A stretch of DNA of 64,000 bases, taken from the NCBI GenBank assembly GCA_018676675.1, contig JABHEG010000272.1, forward strand, positions 1 to 64,000, read 5' to 3'. Both the position numbers and the translations under genes were made by a program. Under the pieces are notes generated by a model that was not told where the DNA came from, searched no databases, and worked only from the letters and a program-made list of their open reading frames with translations. Every line of letters begins with the position of its first letter. The stretch's first letter is position 1. The stretch is from Lentisphaerota bacterium. GTDB lineage: Bacteria; Verrucomicrobiota; Lentisphaeria; Oligosphaerales; JABHEG01. Shown one piece after another: positions 23,601 through 33,600 of this stretch.

Positions 23601-26105
23601 TTGATCCATGGACCCGTTTCCCATCGGGTTGGACCGGCCGTAGCCCTTGATCCTGCCGTCGGCGAAGTTGACGCCGAACGTCGTTGCCATGCCGCCCATG
23701 GTCGTCCAGACATACTCGGTGGAGGACCAGAACTGTGCGTCGATGACGCGTTCGCCGCTGGCCGTGTCCCCATACCCAAAGTCAAATACCTCTGTCTCAA
23801 TGAAGGGGATGAGTCCGGTCGTGTCGGTGCCTTCGACGTTCGGATCCGTGCCCCGGAAATCGATCAGCGAATAGAGCTCCTTGATGGTGGGCGCTCGCCA
23901 GTCGCTGTAGCCTCCATAGTTCGCAGTGTTGAGCGCGTCGGGATAGTCCAGAAAATCCTCGAAGACGAATTTGTCATTGGCATTGATGGTGCCATTGCCG
24001 TCCCAGTCAGGGCTCTGCGTCCAGATCAGGCCGGTGACGTTGTCATGCACGCTCAGGCCGTCGGCACTGACTACATAGCTTGGCTGGTTGCCGTCGACCT
24101 GTCCGTCCTGACCGTGGAAGGGGGCGTCTGCTGCTGGTGCGGAGATCGCGCTGCTTGCGTTGTAGCAGATGACCTGACCGGTGTCAACGATGGGGTAGTT
24201 CCCTTCGCTCACGAGTGCGGTGTTCGCGAAACCGGGATAGTCCTTGCCATATCGATCGACCCGGAACACCTCACCGTCGTTCGCGTACCCCCAGACCGTC
24301 TGACCACTGTTGGTCACCTCGAGGAACCGGCCGGTTGTGCCTTCGCAGATCAGCGTGTTTCCGTTGGGGAGGCGTTGTGCACCGGAGATGCGTTCCGCGT
24401 AGAAATCGGTTGTGGGATTCGCCGTGTAGGTCCAGGCAGGGCTGGCAGGTCCGTAGGCGATTCCCGTGCTCAGGAGATAGCTTCCGTCCGCCTGGAGTGG
24501 CGGCACGATCTCGACGATTGCCGAGTAGTCGCCGGCCGGTCGGGCAAGGCCGTTGTCGAAGATCAGGATGCTGCCGGCGCCGGGCAGTCCAGCGGAGATC
24601 CACTCGGCATCGTGCTGAGAGAAGATCTGCTGATCAGCACTCGTCCCCGCTCCGTAGGCCTTCGGATTTCCCCAACGGTAGAGCAGGTCTCCAGCGTTTC
24701 CCACGGCCTGGGCCGTGGTCGTGTTGTGGTCGATGACCCAGATTTCGCTGAAATTGTGGACTGAGAGCACGATCTGATCGAGTTCGGCATTGTAGTCGAT
24801 GCTGTTGGTGTGGGTCCAATCGGCGTTTGCCTGCTGCATGTGGTTGATGTCGATCTTCCGAGGCTGATCGGCGACCACCCCGTAGTTGCTTTTGGCGGCA
24901 TCGTGGTCCTGGACGAGGTGGTCCCACACGTGCCATTCCCAGACGATGTTGGCGTCGGATGTGCCGACCGGCTCGATCTCGACGATGCTGTCGGGCCAGA
25001 GCTCGCCGGCATTGAGTTGGTCCGGGTTGCGCCCGGCTGCAATCGCCTCAGCGGATGTCTTCTTTTCCCAGACGATCATGAGGATGTTGCCATTCGGCAA
25101 TGGCTCGATGTCGTGGTGCTGACAGTGGTCCGCACTGCTGTAGTCGAAGTTCCAGAGCAGATCACCATCCCAGCTGTAGCGTTCCACACGTCCACCGGAA
25201 CCGCCGGCACTGAAGGTACTGTTGTTGACGTTGGCGGTGCGCAGCAGGGAGCCGTCTTCGAGGAGGTATACAGAGAGTCCGGGGCGGTACGCGCTGGACC
25301 AGCTGTGGACAACCTGTCCGTCGTTGTCCATCAGATACGTCTGCGTGGAGGTCATGGGCGCGAACAGATTGTAGCCGGTGAACGGCGGCGTCAGCGCCAG
25401 CTCCAGTGCGGCGGCTTCGGATGTGTCCGTTCCGAACGCGTTCGAGACGATGCAGCGGTACTCGCCTTCGTCCTCGCCCGTCACTGCGGCAATGGTGAGG
25501 GTGCTGTCATCGGCCCCCGGGATGTCGACTGCGTCCCTCTGCCACTGGTAACTCAACGGAGCTGTCCCCCATGCACTCACGCTGAACGTGACCGACGATC
25601 CGGCTGATACGGCTCGTGATTGCGGGTGTTCTGCGATTGTCGCCGGGGTTTCCGCCCCTGCATTCAGGGTGAAGAGCCCGCTGCTGCTGAACACCAGGGA
25701 TCCCTGTGGCGTCGTGAAGCCCACGGTTGCGGCCTTCGCACCGGCTGCTTCAGACGAAGGGAAGCTGAACACGGCGCTGAGAACGTACTGGCTTGTCCGA
25801 GTGACCGACGTGCCGGCGACCGTGCCGATGGAAACCGTGTCGACGGGGACGTTTGCCGGGGGCGGGAGGGGGGTGTCCGAATCCAGCGTGAAGGAGATCG
25901 TCACACTTGCCGCCCCCTGTGTCGCGGAATCCGGACTGATCGCCGTAATCTCGTTCCCGACCTGGGCGAGGGATACGGCGGGCAGGGCTGTGATCAGCAC
26001 GCCAAGCAGTAAGCGAGTGGTCTGAACAGACCAGATTCTGAGGGGGTACCGACGCCTAGGAATGATCGCTGCTGAGAGAGCCCTTGGGCGTCTGGTTGCT
26101 GTCAT
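20622..26105 (-). CDS. Giant secreted arylsulfotransferase-like protein with Ig, DUF1566 and cadherin-like modules
   Basis: An 1827-residue exported protein. The signal peptide is long with an Arg-rich start and core LLLGVLITALPAVSLA. Modules in order: IPT/TIG-like (~25-145), Ig (~150-237), arylsulfotransferase-type propeller (~240-638, with HHDIEP and SQHDAEW His motifs), two DUF1566/Lcl_C domains (~650-842, 842-1022), Ig (~1032-1120), near-identical Ig (~1122-1208), unknown module X1 (~1210-1352), cadherin-like (~1353-1452), Big_9/VCBS-like (~1452-1535), module X2 homologous to X1 (~1537-1675) and a C-terminal repeat region (AGWNLISLPI, AGWNLVGVPE). Start is the ATG at 26105, 7 nt after AGGAG; the adjacent ATG at 26108 is too close. 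Function is probably surface adhesion or a propeller-borne sugar/sulfate activity; sulfotransferase activity is unproven. Confidence 0.85.
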   Translation of the reverse strand: MTATRRPRALSAAIIPRRRYPLRIWSVQTTRLLLGVLITALPAVSLAQVGNEITAISPDSATQGAASVTISFTLDSDTPLPPPANVPVDTVSIGTVAGTSVTRTSQYVLSAVFSFPSSEAAGAKAATVGFTTPQGSLVFSSSGLFTLNAGAETPATIAEHPQSRAVSAGSSVTFSVSAWGTAPLSYQWQRDAVDIPGADDSTLTIAAVTGEDEGEYRCIVSNAFGTDTSEAAALELALTPPFTGYNLFAPMTSTQTYLMDNDGQVVHSWSSAYRPGLSVYLLEDGSLLRTANVNNSTFSAGGSGGRVERYSWDGDLLWNFDYSSADHCQHHDIEPLPNGNILMIVWEKKTSAEAIAAGRNPDQLNAGELWPDSIVEIEPVGTSDANIVWEWHVWDHLVQDHDAAKSNYGVVADQPRKIDINHMQQANADWTHTNSIDYNAELDQIVLSVHNFSEIWVIDHNTTTAQAVGNAGDLLYRWGNPKAYGAGTSADQQIFSQHDAEWISAGLPGAGSILIFDNGLARPAGDYSAIVEIVPPLQADGSYLLSTGIAYGPASPAWTYTANPTTDFYAERISGAQRLPNGNTLICEGTTGRFLEVTNSGQTVWGYANDGEVFRVDRYGKDYPGFANTALVSEGNYPIVDTGQVICYNASSAISAPAADAPFHGQDGQVDGNQPSYVVSADGLSVHDNVTGLIWTQSPDWDGNGTINANDKFVFEDFLDYPDALNTANYGGYSDWRAPTIKELYSLIDFRGTDPNVEGTDTTGLIPFIETEVFDFGYGDTASGERVIDAQFWSSTEYVWTTMGGMATTFGVNFADGRIKGYGRSNPMGNGSMDQYALFVRGNTEYGINSFVDNGDGTITDQATDLMWAQADNGAGVNWEDALAWAQEKNAADHLGHSDWRLPNAKELQSIVDYTRSPDTTDSPAIDPAFACTQMTNEMGQADFGFYWSSTTHVGFDGNGGRGAYVAFGRGTGQMNGTAMDVHGAGCQRSDPKDGDPADYPVLGMGPQGDAQRVFNYVRLVRDVTADDEPQVQAPTIDAHPQALTVDPGTTIHFAVTASGTAPLSYQWQKDGADIAGATSTSYDIASAQESDEGAYRCVVSNSTGNVTSDSASLSVNAPQAQAPTIDAHPQALTVGPGTEVRFTVTASGTAPLSYQWQKDGADIAGATSADYDIASAQESDEGAFRCVVSNATGSATSGTAALVVREVAEWQMAIALVGAATRAVEFGVDSEATDGLDLAFDEPAPPSPVTDSAPVAFLAPGSATALVRDIRGQLLQTEWQLAVNAANSSNVVELSWSANDLPSPDMRLWTLSGRNGSPLAGTGRNMAETTALVVPAGTVAYLAIELNEAPTADNAGLSIPEDSATNAVVGTVPAEDPDRGDSLAYEITAGNHDGTFTIDTATGQITVAEGAALDHESVATWTLTVTVVDRGGLSDSATVTVAITDINEPPRALPEEYAVNNSDLLVHTPGVLANDTDPEQDTLSAVLLADVEHGTLNLGEDGAFTYVPTPGFRGTDEFSYAANDGSNTSDSTRVTILVYDGWLVTVEADAAGQPAGSVQFGIVAGATREFDDGIDTIAPDGAPLSLLGPEGLGHDLQRDALGSLAEGDWVLIVTPGDTDLTLTWAPESIPAHGLVLEQVSQDDTRAEPVALAMEEIGELTVPAGYPAAFRVSAPLVHVQLNLVAGWNLISLPIAPIDPALDALFEGMPHTGTAWAWDPDGARGLGTYVGTSVLEPLMGYWVYVTEPGTATVIGFPLSDTEVPLAAGWNLVGVPEEMVLPRHPALFGPGWSWDGHVYRAARVGDTLIPGAGYWFNSVAESVLNPQTP
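22479..23010 (-). repeat. Intragenic tandem duplication of an Ig-domain segment
   Basis: Two adjacent Ig-domain coding segments are nearly identical over about 120 bp (22554-22673 and 22821-22940), offset by 267 bp, which is 89 codons and keeps frame. Identity includes mostly synonymous or conservative differences. This indicates recent duplication within the giant protein gene. Confidence 0.8.
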
Positions 26106-26721
26106 CATCTGTCTCCTGTTCTCCATCGTGCTCCGGCCGTCAGGTTGCCCCGCGCCTTTGCGGTGGCTGTCCTATGTGGTAGAACGGCGAGAACGCACGA
26201 TTGTCTACAGGGTGCAGCCCAGAAACGAGTGCTTGGGGGAGAATGGAGGGGGACAACTGTTGCGGCCAGTCAGGTGGGACCGTCCCGAAAGTCCCGGGGC
26301 CTCTAGGGGAGCACTGCCTGCGGAGAGACGTTTGGAGATCCGGTCATTTCGACCGGTTGTCTTGGGACGAAGACGAAGGCACCGGTTAGGGATAACCGGC
26401 CTCCACGCAAGGCAGAGGGAATGCCGAAGTGGCCCTCGGCGGACCCGGGGGAAGAGGATACCGAACTGAGGCTTGGCGTTCTCAGGGGTACCCAACGCTG
26501 TTTCGTTCTGACACGCAGAGACATCTTTCGGCCTGTGCCACGCACTTCCCCGGGGGCATCCGGTCTCGGTCGGGGGGGCGCCCGAGGTACTCAAGGCTCT
26601 TCCGGCAGTGAGAACGAAGGAGCCCCGCGACAGGCCAGACTTGCGTTGCAACCCAACCCCATATGCCGTAAGGTGATCCTCCCATGGCACCGCGTGGTGG
26701 AACGGCTGGGAGTTGAGTGGA
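26106..26721. other. 616-bp gene-free spacer between divergent genes with hairpins
   Basis: No gene is supported. Two hairpins are clear: CCGGTC-ATTTC-GACCGG (26340-26356) and CCGGTT-AGGGAT-AACCGG (26382-26399). The second resembles a sequence near 152-165. The upstream regions of both divergent genes must lie here, but no convincing -35/-10 pair was found. Confidence 0.45.
26340..26399. repeat. Pair of short perfect hairpins
   Basis: CCGGTC/GACCGG (stem 6, loop 5) at 26340-26356 and CCGGTT/AACCGG (stem 6, loop 6) at 26382-26399, separated by 25 bp. The tandem-hairpin layout resembles the interspersed repeats elsewhere in the window, although the loops here are not complementary. Confidence 0.5.
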
Positions 26722-29700
26722 ATGAATGACAGGAAAACAACAATGGCACACAGTATCGGTCTGAGGCAGCTTTCTTTGTGCGCCGCACTGCTCGCCGGGC
26801 TTCCGGTCGTGCTGCACGCCGAGGGTGCCTCCTTCGGGGGACTTGAGGCCGAAACGTTGGTCAACGCGGCTTCATCGACGGCCCTCGTGCTCAAGGACGC
26901 CGGGCTATCAGGCGGAGCGGGGGTGCGCTTCGGCCGGAAGAGCGGGGCAAAGCAACCGGCCGAGGGTGAGGCACCCGCGCTGAGCCTTACGTTCAAGAAG
27001 AACGCGCGTGAACCGTTTCTGCTCTGGGCTCGTCTCCTTGCGCCTAACAGCGGCACGGATTCGCTGTGGATCCGTGAAGGGAAGGGCGAACTCAAGATGA
27101 TCAGTCTCAAGGCTGAGTCTGGCTGGAGGTGGGTTGTTCTGTGGCAGACGCGATCCCGGGCGACTGACATCGACCTTCAACTGTTCCCGCGGGAGAGCGG
27201 GTTCGCGCTGGACCGGTTTGTGGCGACTTCTGATACGTTGGCTACGCCCCACGGGGTGCTGGGAGGTCTACAGACCACGCTGCCTGACTTGCGCAGTTCT
27301 TTCCCGAAGCCGCCGATTCTGCCACCCGCTGAACACCCAAGGGTCTACCTGCGCCAAGCGCATCTGCCGATGATCCGGGAACGCGCGAAGCACCCACGTC
27401 TCGCTGAGGAGTACACGCTTCTCAAGCGCATCGCTGACCGTGAATGGGACGGGACGTTCCCCGAGCCAGGCACGCCGGAGGGAGGGAACTACCATCGTCG
27501 GTATCTCTCCATCATTGAGGCCAATGCCTTCCTGTACCTGCTTGAGGAGGATGATGAGCGGGGACGACGTGCCGTCGTGATGCTTCAGAAGGCGTTGAAC
27601 ACCGTGGTCGTTGCCGACCGGCATGACGTTACGCGAGACTACGGCCGGATCATTTTCTGCTGCGCTGTCATCTACGACTGGTGCTACCCATTCACGGACG
27701 AGGCGTGGCGGAAAGCTGTGTTGAAACACATGATTGGCTTTGCCAAGATGACCGAGATCGGTTTCCCTCCCAAAGGGCAGGGCACCGTGACCGGACATGG
27801 TAGTGAAGCCCAGTTGATGCGCGAACAACTCGCCGCGGGAATCGCCGTCTATGATGAGTATCCCGATTGGTACCTATTCGGGGCGGGGCGTTTCTTTGCC
27901 GAATATGTGCCGGCCCGGAACATGTACTTCCAGGCCCACCGGCAGCACCAGGGCGACAGCTACGGCTGGTCGCGCTTCCGCTGGTCCATGTATGCGACAT
28001 TCCTGATGGATCGCCTGGGGGCGGGGCAGGTGTTTGATTCGGCCCAAAGCCAGATTCCGTACAGTTGGGTTTACATGCGTCGAGGCGACGGGCAGTTCCT
28101 GCGGGATGGCGACACGTTCGCAAGCGGCGATTACTGGATGTATCCACAAGGCGCGATGATGGTCGCGTCTTACTACCGGGAGCCGACGATCAACTTTGCG
28201 TTCCGGCGGATGCAGAAGCATCGGCCCGGATGTGTCTCGCCCTTCTGGATGCTGTTGCTCTACGACCCGACCGTCCCTGTGAGTGACGTTGCCGAGCTTC
28301 CGTTGACGCGGTACTTCCCATCACCCGCCGGCGACATCATCGCCCGCACTGGCTGGCAGCTTGGTCCGTGGTCCAATGCAGTCGTCGCCGAAATGAAGGG
28401 CGCCTTCTACCACTTCAACAACCACGATCATCTGGACGCAGGTGCTTTTCAGATTTACTACAAGGGTGCTTTGGCGACGGATGCCGGCTGCTACGGGCCC
28501 TACGGGACCCCGTATGACTGGCATTGGAACAAACGCTCCGTCTCTCACAACACACTGCTGATCTACGATCCGGCGAATCCACCGAATCCCCTCAAACATG
28601 ACGGCGGCCAGAATTTCGTCCTGGGTGGGCGCGAACCCCGTGTAATCGAGCACGTGCTCAAGGACTTCCGGGACGGTGAAACGACTGCCCACGGTTTTGG
28701 TCCGGATCCACAACGACCGTTCTACAGCTTCGTCCGGGCCGACTTGACCCCGGCCTACGCCGACCGGGCCACACGCGTTGAGCGTAGCAGCGTGTTCCTG
28801 AACTTGGCCGGCACCACCGTTCCTGCCGCAATGCTGGTCTTTGACCGGGTCGCGCCAAGGGCCTCCTCAGACCGCAGCGTCTGGCTGATCCACTCGGTGC
28901 ATGAACCGGGCCTGGAAGGGGATACGTTCGACATCCGGCGTACCGACGGCAGCTGCAACGGACGACTGTCGGGAACCATGCTCTTGCCTGAGGCCGGGAA
29001 TCGCCGCTGTGAAACGATCGGTGGTCCCGGTCGGGAAGCGGAGGTGTTTGGGCACCGGTTCGTCTCCGAGAAGCCGACCCTCGAGAGCCAGGGCTGGCGG
29101 CTCGAGGTCTCTTCGCGAGAGGGTGGGATTGAGCAGCGTTTCCTGAATGTCATGCAGGTCATGGACGCCGAGCCGGAGGCGCAGCCGATGGCGGTGGCGA
29201 AGATCGCCTGCGCGCCTTTCGTCGGGGCCCGCGTCGGAGACACGACCGTGTTGTTTCCCGAGAGCACTGAGCTCGTGTCCGGCAAGGTCTCTGTCACCGG
29301 TGGCGGAAAGATGCCTACGAACTGGGTTGTCACGGGATTGGCGGCCGGCCGGTGGTCCGTTCGGGGGGCGAACGAGGCTCTGATCGGCACAGCGGACGTC
29401 CAAGCTGAGGAGACGGTGCTCTGCTTCCGGGCTACCGGAGTTGAGTTCATTCTCACGCCGACTGTCCCCAACGCTGCTCTCGACCTGCCGCAACCCTCAC
29501 CACCAACGAGTGCCGGTGTCCGCCTCGTGGCTGCCCTTGACGGGAAGCCTGTTCCACGTGTCCCGCCGATGCATGGAACTGACGGCCACATGCAGGTTGC
29601 CATCGAGCCACTGGCTCGGGCGCTCGGGTACACGGTTACTGTGGAAGGCGAGAAGATTCGGCTAACCGTCGGAGAGGATACAGTCATTCTTGCGCCCGGC

Positions 29701-30255
29701 CTGGGGACAGCCACGATCAACGGCACACCATTCACCCTTGCCGGAGCCGTGTCGGTTGTGGATAGACAGACGCTGGTCTCGCTGGTTGACTTGCCCATGC
29801 TGCTGCGCTGCCGCCACCAGTTGGATCCGTTGACCGGCGTCCTGAGACTCTCCTCCCCTGATCCCTCGCTGTGGTGGATCGTGGGTGTCAGTGACGCAAG
29901 CACGCAACGCGGTCGTGAACCGGGACGGGCGATTGATGGATCGATGCGCAGCTATTGGGCTGCTGAGGGGGAGGGCAAATGGCTCCAGTTGGATCTTGGC
30001 GGCCAACGTGCGATCTCCGCACTCGAGATCGCCTGGCTCCACGGCGACAAGCGCCAAGAGACCTTCGACATCGTCACCTCGGCAGATGGCGCCGTGTGGA
30101 GCAAGGCTTTCACCGGCACGAGTTCCGGAACAGAACGCGGCTTTGAGATCTTCACATTCCCCGATGCTCGTGCACGCTTTGTCCGCATCATTGGCCACGG
30201 CAATTCCGCCAATCAATGGAACTCCGTCTGCGAGGTCCGTGTTCCCAGACGGTGA
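26722..30255 (+). CDS. Secreted heparinase II/III-like polysaccharide lyase with amine-oxidase-N and F5/8C modules
   Basis: A 1177-residue exported protein with signal peptide core LSLCAALLAGLPVVLHA. An alpha-toroid region and then a beta-sandwich typical of heparinase II/III follow; NNHDHLDAGAF (~565-575) and SVSHNTLLI shortly after are the family core motifs. Residues ~930-1050 look like the copper-amine-oxidase N-terminal (stalk) domain. Residues ~1053-1177 are an F5/8-type C (discoidin) domain for glycan attachment. The start could be ATG 26722 (GGGAG 9 nt upstream) or ATG 26743 (AGGAAAA 5 nt upstream); both give a signal peptide. Likely role: eliminative cleavage of a uronic-acid polysaccharide outside the cytoplasm; substrate unknown. 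Confidence 0.85.
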   Translation: MNDRKTTMAHSIGLRQLSLCAALLAGLPVVLHAEGASFGGLEAETLVNAASSTALVLKDAGLSGGAGVRFGRKSGAKQPAEGEAPALSLTFKKNAREPFLLWARLLAPNSGTDSLWIREGKGELKMISLKAESGWRWVVLWQTRSRATDIDLQLFPRESGFALDRFVATSDTLATPHGVLGGLQTTLPDLRSSFPKPPILPPAEHPRVYLRQAHLPMIRERAKHPRLAEEYTLLKRIADREWDGTFPEPGTPEGGNYHRRYLSIIEANAFLYLLEEDDERGRRAVVMLQKALNTVVVADRHDVTRDYGRIIFCCAVIYDWCYPFTDEAWRKAVLKHMIGFAKMTEIGFPPKGQGTVTGHGSEAQLMREQLAAGIAVYDEYPDWYLFGAGRFFAEYVPARNMYFQAHRQHQGDSYGWSRFRWSMYATFLMDRLGAGQVFDSAQSQIPYSWVYMRRGDGQFLRDGDTFASGDYWMYPQGAMMVASYYREPTINFAFRRMQKHRPGCVSPFWMLLLYDPTVPVSDVAELPLTRYFPSPAGDIIARTGWQLGPWSNAVVAEMKGAFYHFNNHDHLDAGAFQIYYKGALATDAGCYGPYGTPYDWHWNKRSVSHNTLLIYDPANPPNPLKHDGGQNFVLGGREPRVIEHVLKDFRDGETTAHGFGPDPQRPFYSFVRADLTPAYADRATRVERSSVFLNLAGTTVPAAMLVFDRVAPRASSDRSVWLIHSVHEPGLEGDTFDIRRTDGSCNGRLSGTMLLPEAGNRRCETIGGPGREAEVFGHRFVSEKPTLESQGWRLEVSSREGGIEQRFLNVMQVMDAEPEAQPMAVAKIACAPFVGARVGDTTVLFPESTELVSGKVSVTGGGKMPTNWVVTGLAAGRWSVRGANEALIGTADVQAEETVLCFRATGVEFILTPTVPNAALDLPQPSPPTSAGVRLVAALDGKPVPRVPPMHGTDGHMQVAIEPLARALGYTVTVEGEKIRLTVGEDTVILAPGLGTATINGTPFTLAGAVSVVDRQTLVSLVDLPMLLRCRHQLDPLTGVLRLSSPDPSLWWIVGVSDASTQRGREPGRAIDGSMRSYWAAEGEGKWLQLDLGGQRAISALEIAWLHGDKRQETFDIVTSADGAVWSKAFTGTSSGTERGFEIFTFPDARARFVRIIGHGNSANQWNSVCEVRVPRR

Positions 30256-30636
30256 GGAGTGGCGTCCGTTGAGGGGACGATATCTTCAGCGGCTGCCACC
30301 CCAACGCCGAGCGCCACCAAGATGAGCAGGAGGAACGGCACTCCGCTGCTCTACGTGCCTGACTACGAACGCCGCTGCTCGAGCGGCATAATGTGTGCGT
30401 AGTGCGCGACGTATGCCTTGCGGGAATCGCGTTCTTCCAACCGAACGCCATTCTGAGGCGTCGGGGCCCTTGGAGGGGGCGATGCTTGTCTCGCCATAGC
30501 CGGACGGCGACGGGGGATCCTCAGCGACCGTGTTTCACAACCATGGGCCGGGACACGGCCGTCAGGAACGCAAACTGGGCAAAGCCCACCCCATCTGGTC
30601 TCTGCAGAGCTGCGGAGTGCGCCTACTGCGCCCCGG
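30256..30636. other. 381-bp gap between convergent genes, no recognised gene
   Basis: No supported gene or strong hairpin. On the minus strand a short frame at about 30363-30450 has a protein-like composition but no start signal or recognised family, and may be a decayed 3' end of a lost gene. Confidence 0.35.
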
Positions 30637-33600
30637 CTACAGCGACGACGGCAGGACCCTGAACGGGATGAGCATGAAGGCATCCAGGGCCATTCCGCCC
30701 TCCACATTGGCCATGCGCACCTGATGCTTCCCCGCAGTCAGAGTGATTTGGAGAGGGCGCCCGTCGCTCCCCTGCAATGCCCGCCAGGACCAGTTATCTG
30801 CGTTGGATGACCAGCCGCCCGTCTCCGGGAAGGTGACTCGTTTCCAGTCGTCCCCGGGACATTCTCCATCGACCCGGCATTCGCGTATGACACGGGACGA
30901 TCCGGACGCGTACTTGAGGGCGACACAGTAGGATCCGGCGGTCGGGACTGTGACATTCCACTCCAGCCAATGGCCGACATCCTTCTGCCAGTAAGTCAGC
31001 GCTTGCCCTGAGGCGTTCACCCGCCCGCTGAAGAGCTTGGACTCGCCGCCGCCTTCGCCGGACTTGGCTTCCGCCTCAACCCAGCTGGCCCCCTTGGCCA
31101 AGACGTCCTGGATCCAGCCCGGGGGCACATACAGTGATTGTTCGGTGGTGGCCCATTCGTCGTGGTCGTTGCCGATTTTCAGGCTGACGATGTATGTGCC
31201 GGGAGCGGCGTATGCATGGGTGGTCTTTGTGCCTTGGGCTGATGTTCCATCTCCGAAGGTCCACTGCCAGCTGTTGATCTGTCCAGCGTCGGTCCGGGAT
31301 GCAGCGGCGTCGAACTGGTACGTGGTCCCCTTGCCGGGGCCCGACTCAGCGCGGATCTTGAATGTGGCTTGGACCGATGGCGAGGTCGCTTTCAGGGCAA
31401 CAACTGCGGAAGGTGGTGATTGGTTTCCCCAGGCGTCCACTGCGCGGACGCGGTAGTACACGGTCTTTCCTGCCTCCAACCCGCAGTCAAGGAATGCGGC
31501 CTTGGCCGGGCTGCCCAGCAGGTTCTCGGGGGTTGCCGCAAAGGACTCTCCGTCTCCACGGTACACGTTGTAGTGAGACACGCCCTGCGGGGCTTTCACC
31601 GGATCCCAGACGAACTTGATGCGCGGTGTCTTTGCCTTCAGAATTTCGGCATCCTCTGGGCCGAACGTCTCAGCCCGCAACCGTGTCGGGATGGCAGATA
31701 GCTTCTCCGGCGTCTGTCCGCGCCCCACCGGCGTGAACCCAGGGTCGTCGGTGACGAGGATACTGTCTGCTGCGATTCCCGCATCTGAGGTGGTCAACTC
31801 CAGCTCGACGATCCCTTTGCCCACCTCAACGGTTCCGGCGTCCGCCCTGACCCATCGCCACGCGGGGCCGGAGACGGGAACGTTCCCTGCTGCTTTTCCG
31901 TTGATCCTGAGCGTGAAGCTGCCACTCGGCGCGTCGTCGGTCTGAGGCCACCCTCTTGTGTGGCTTGCGCGTTCCAGAGTCGACATACCGCGGACCCTTG
32001 CCAAGACACGGACGCTGCCTGGCTGCGGAATCTGCACTTGGATTGTGACTGAGCCAGTCAGCCCGTCCTCCAGGCGCTTCTTGTAGACCAATTCGGGATC
32101 GGTGACCGCGACCGCATAGGCCCCGTTGGCCTCGGCAGGTTCGAAGAAGGGCACCATCGGGTTCGTGATTTCCCCTGCCTCAAGTTGGTAGAAATGCCGG
32201 AAGGGAGCTTCGGGGCCCACGCGCACTTCATTGGAGAAGACGCGACTTTCCAGGCCGGAGTGCTCCACGGAAGTAAGCACATAGCATCCCTCGCTGTCGG
32301 CTGGGAGTTGATGGCTCGTTCCTCTCAGCAGGTCCTTCTCCACGCGGGCATAGTCCCGGCCGCTCTCCGCTGAGCGATAGAGCCGGAACCCCTTGATTTC
32401 AGCGTTACGTCGGGGCTCCTGCCACATCAGTGCGTTTCCCTGTCGCCGCAGGTTCTTGGGGGGCTGTGGGTAGCGGACGACTGCGACATACACATCAGCC
32501 CACTTGCGGGCGGGGTGGTCTCCGGTCAGCATGGCGGAGAAGTAACTCACTTTGGTGAAATCCGGGCTGAAGGTCGGGGCCGGTCTGAACATGGGTTTGT
32601 GGTAGGCATCCTTGTTCCACCGGGTCTTGTAGCGCATGGTGTAGTCGTGGAAATTGCTGACGGCAATCGTCCAGAGCGCGGCGTGTTTGAGGTCCATCAT
32701 CACGATGGGGGATACGGGTTCAGAGTGACTCGTGCTCACTGCAAAGCCCTGGCTTCTGTCGAATTCGTGCGACCAGGTGACCCGGTCGAATTTGGGGAAT
32801 GATCCCAGGAAGCGGACGTCTTTGGTGTAGGCGCAGTTTGCGCTCACGGTGCTGCCTCCGAAGAACGCGCTGTGCATGCCCAGCGAGCTCATGTGCACCA
32901 GCGTTTCATCCTCAATGCGCAGGATCCCATTGTCCCCGGACCAGGGGAAGCCGGCCACCAGATCCCACCACTTTGCGGAAGGCTGCTTGGTCATCCCGGT
33001 CTGACTTGAGACGAATTCGGTGACTGTTGCGTTCGGGTGGCTCAGGCCGCGAAGCGGTCCGCGTTCGTCACCGTCTGCCATGGACAGAGCCCAGACTTGG
33101 TACGGATTGGTCGGGTGGTTGGGAAGGTTGTCCCGGTTGAGTTCAAAGAGGAAATACCGCTTGCCGTCCCGATCGAGCGCGTCCCGCCAGTTGTACCCGC
33201 TCTTGCCACCCACACTCGCCATCGAGGGGTGGAAGGTGTCCGCTTCCGGCTGTTTGGAGATACTCCGGACATCGAATGCTCGGAAAGCGTCTCCTTCGAT
33301 CGTGGAGAGGCCGATGGTCTTCCGGTCTGCCGATACCCACACAAGTGTTCCCTGGACGATTCCTGCGATGCGTGGCCCTCTCCCTCCGTAGGACGCGATC
33401 CCGGGATAGCAGACGATTTCCCAACCGGCCCGTGAAGGAAGCTTCAGGTGATGGTTCTCTCGCGTGACCACATTGTGCAGGTGCACCTCTTTGGTGTTGC
33501 GTGACACGACGATCCAGTCTGAGGGATCGGAGCCTTCAGGGAGGCGTTTCTGCATCCAGGGGAACAGCCAGATCAATCCTCCCCACTTGTCATCCAGGAA

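Noticed and set aside
23415..24764. 449-residue plus-strand frame
   Set aside because: It lies antisense to the coding region of the giant arylsulfotransferase-like protein and shows no recognisable domain.
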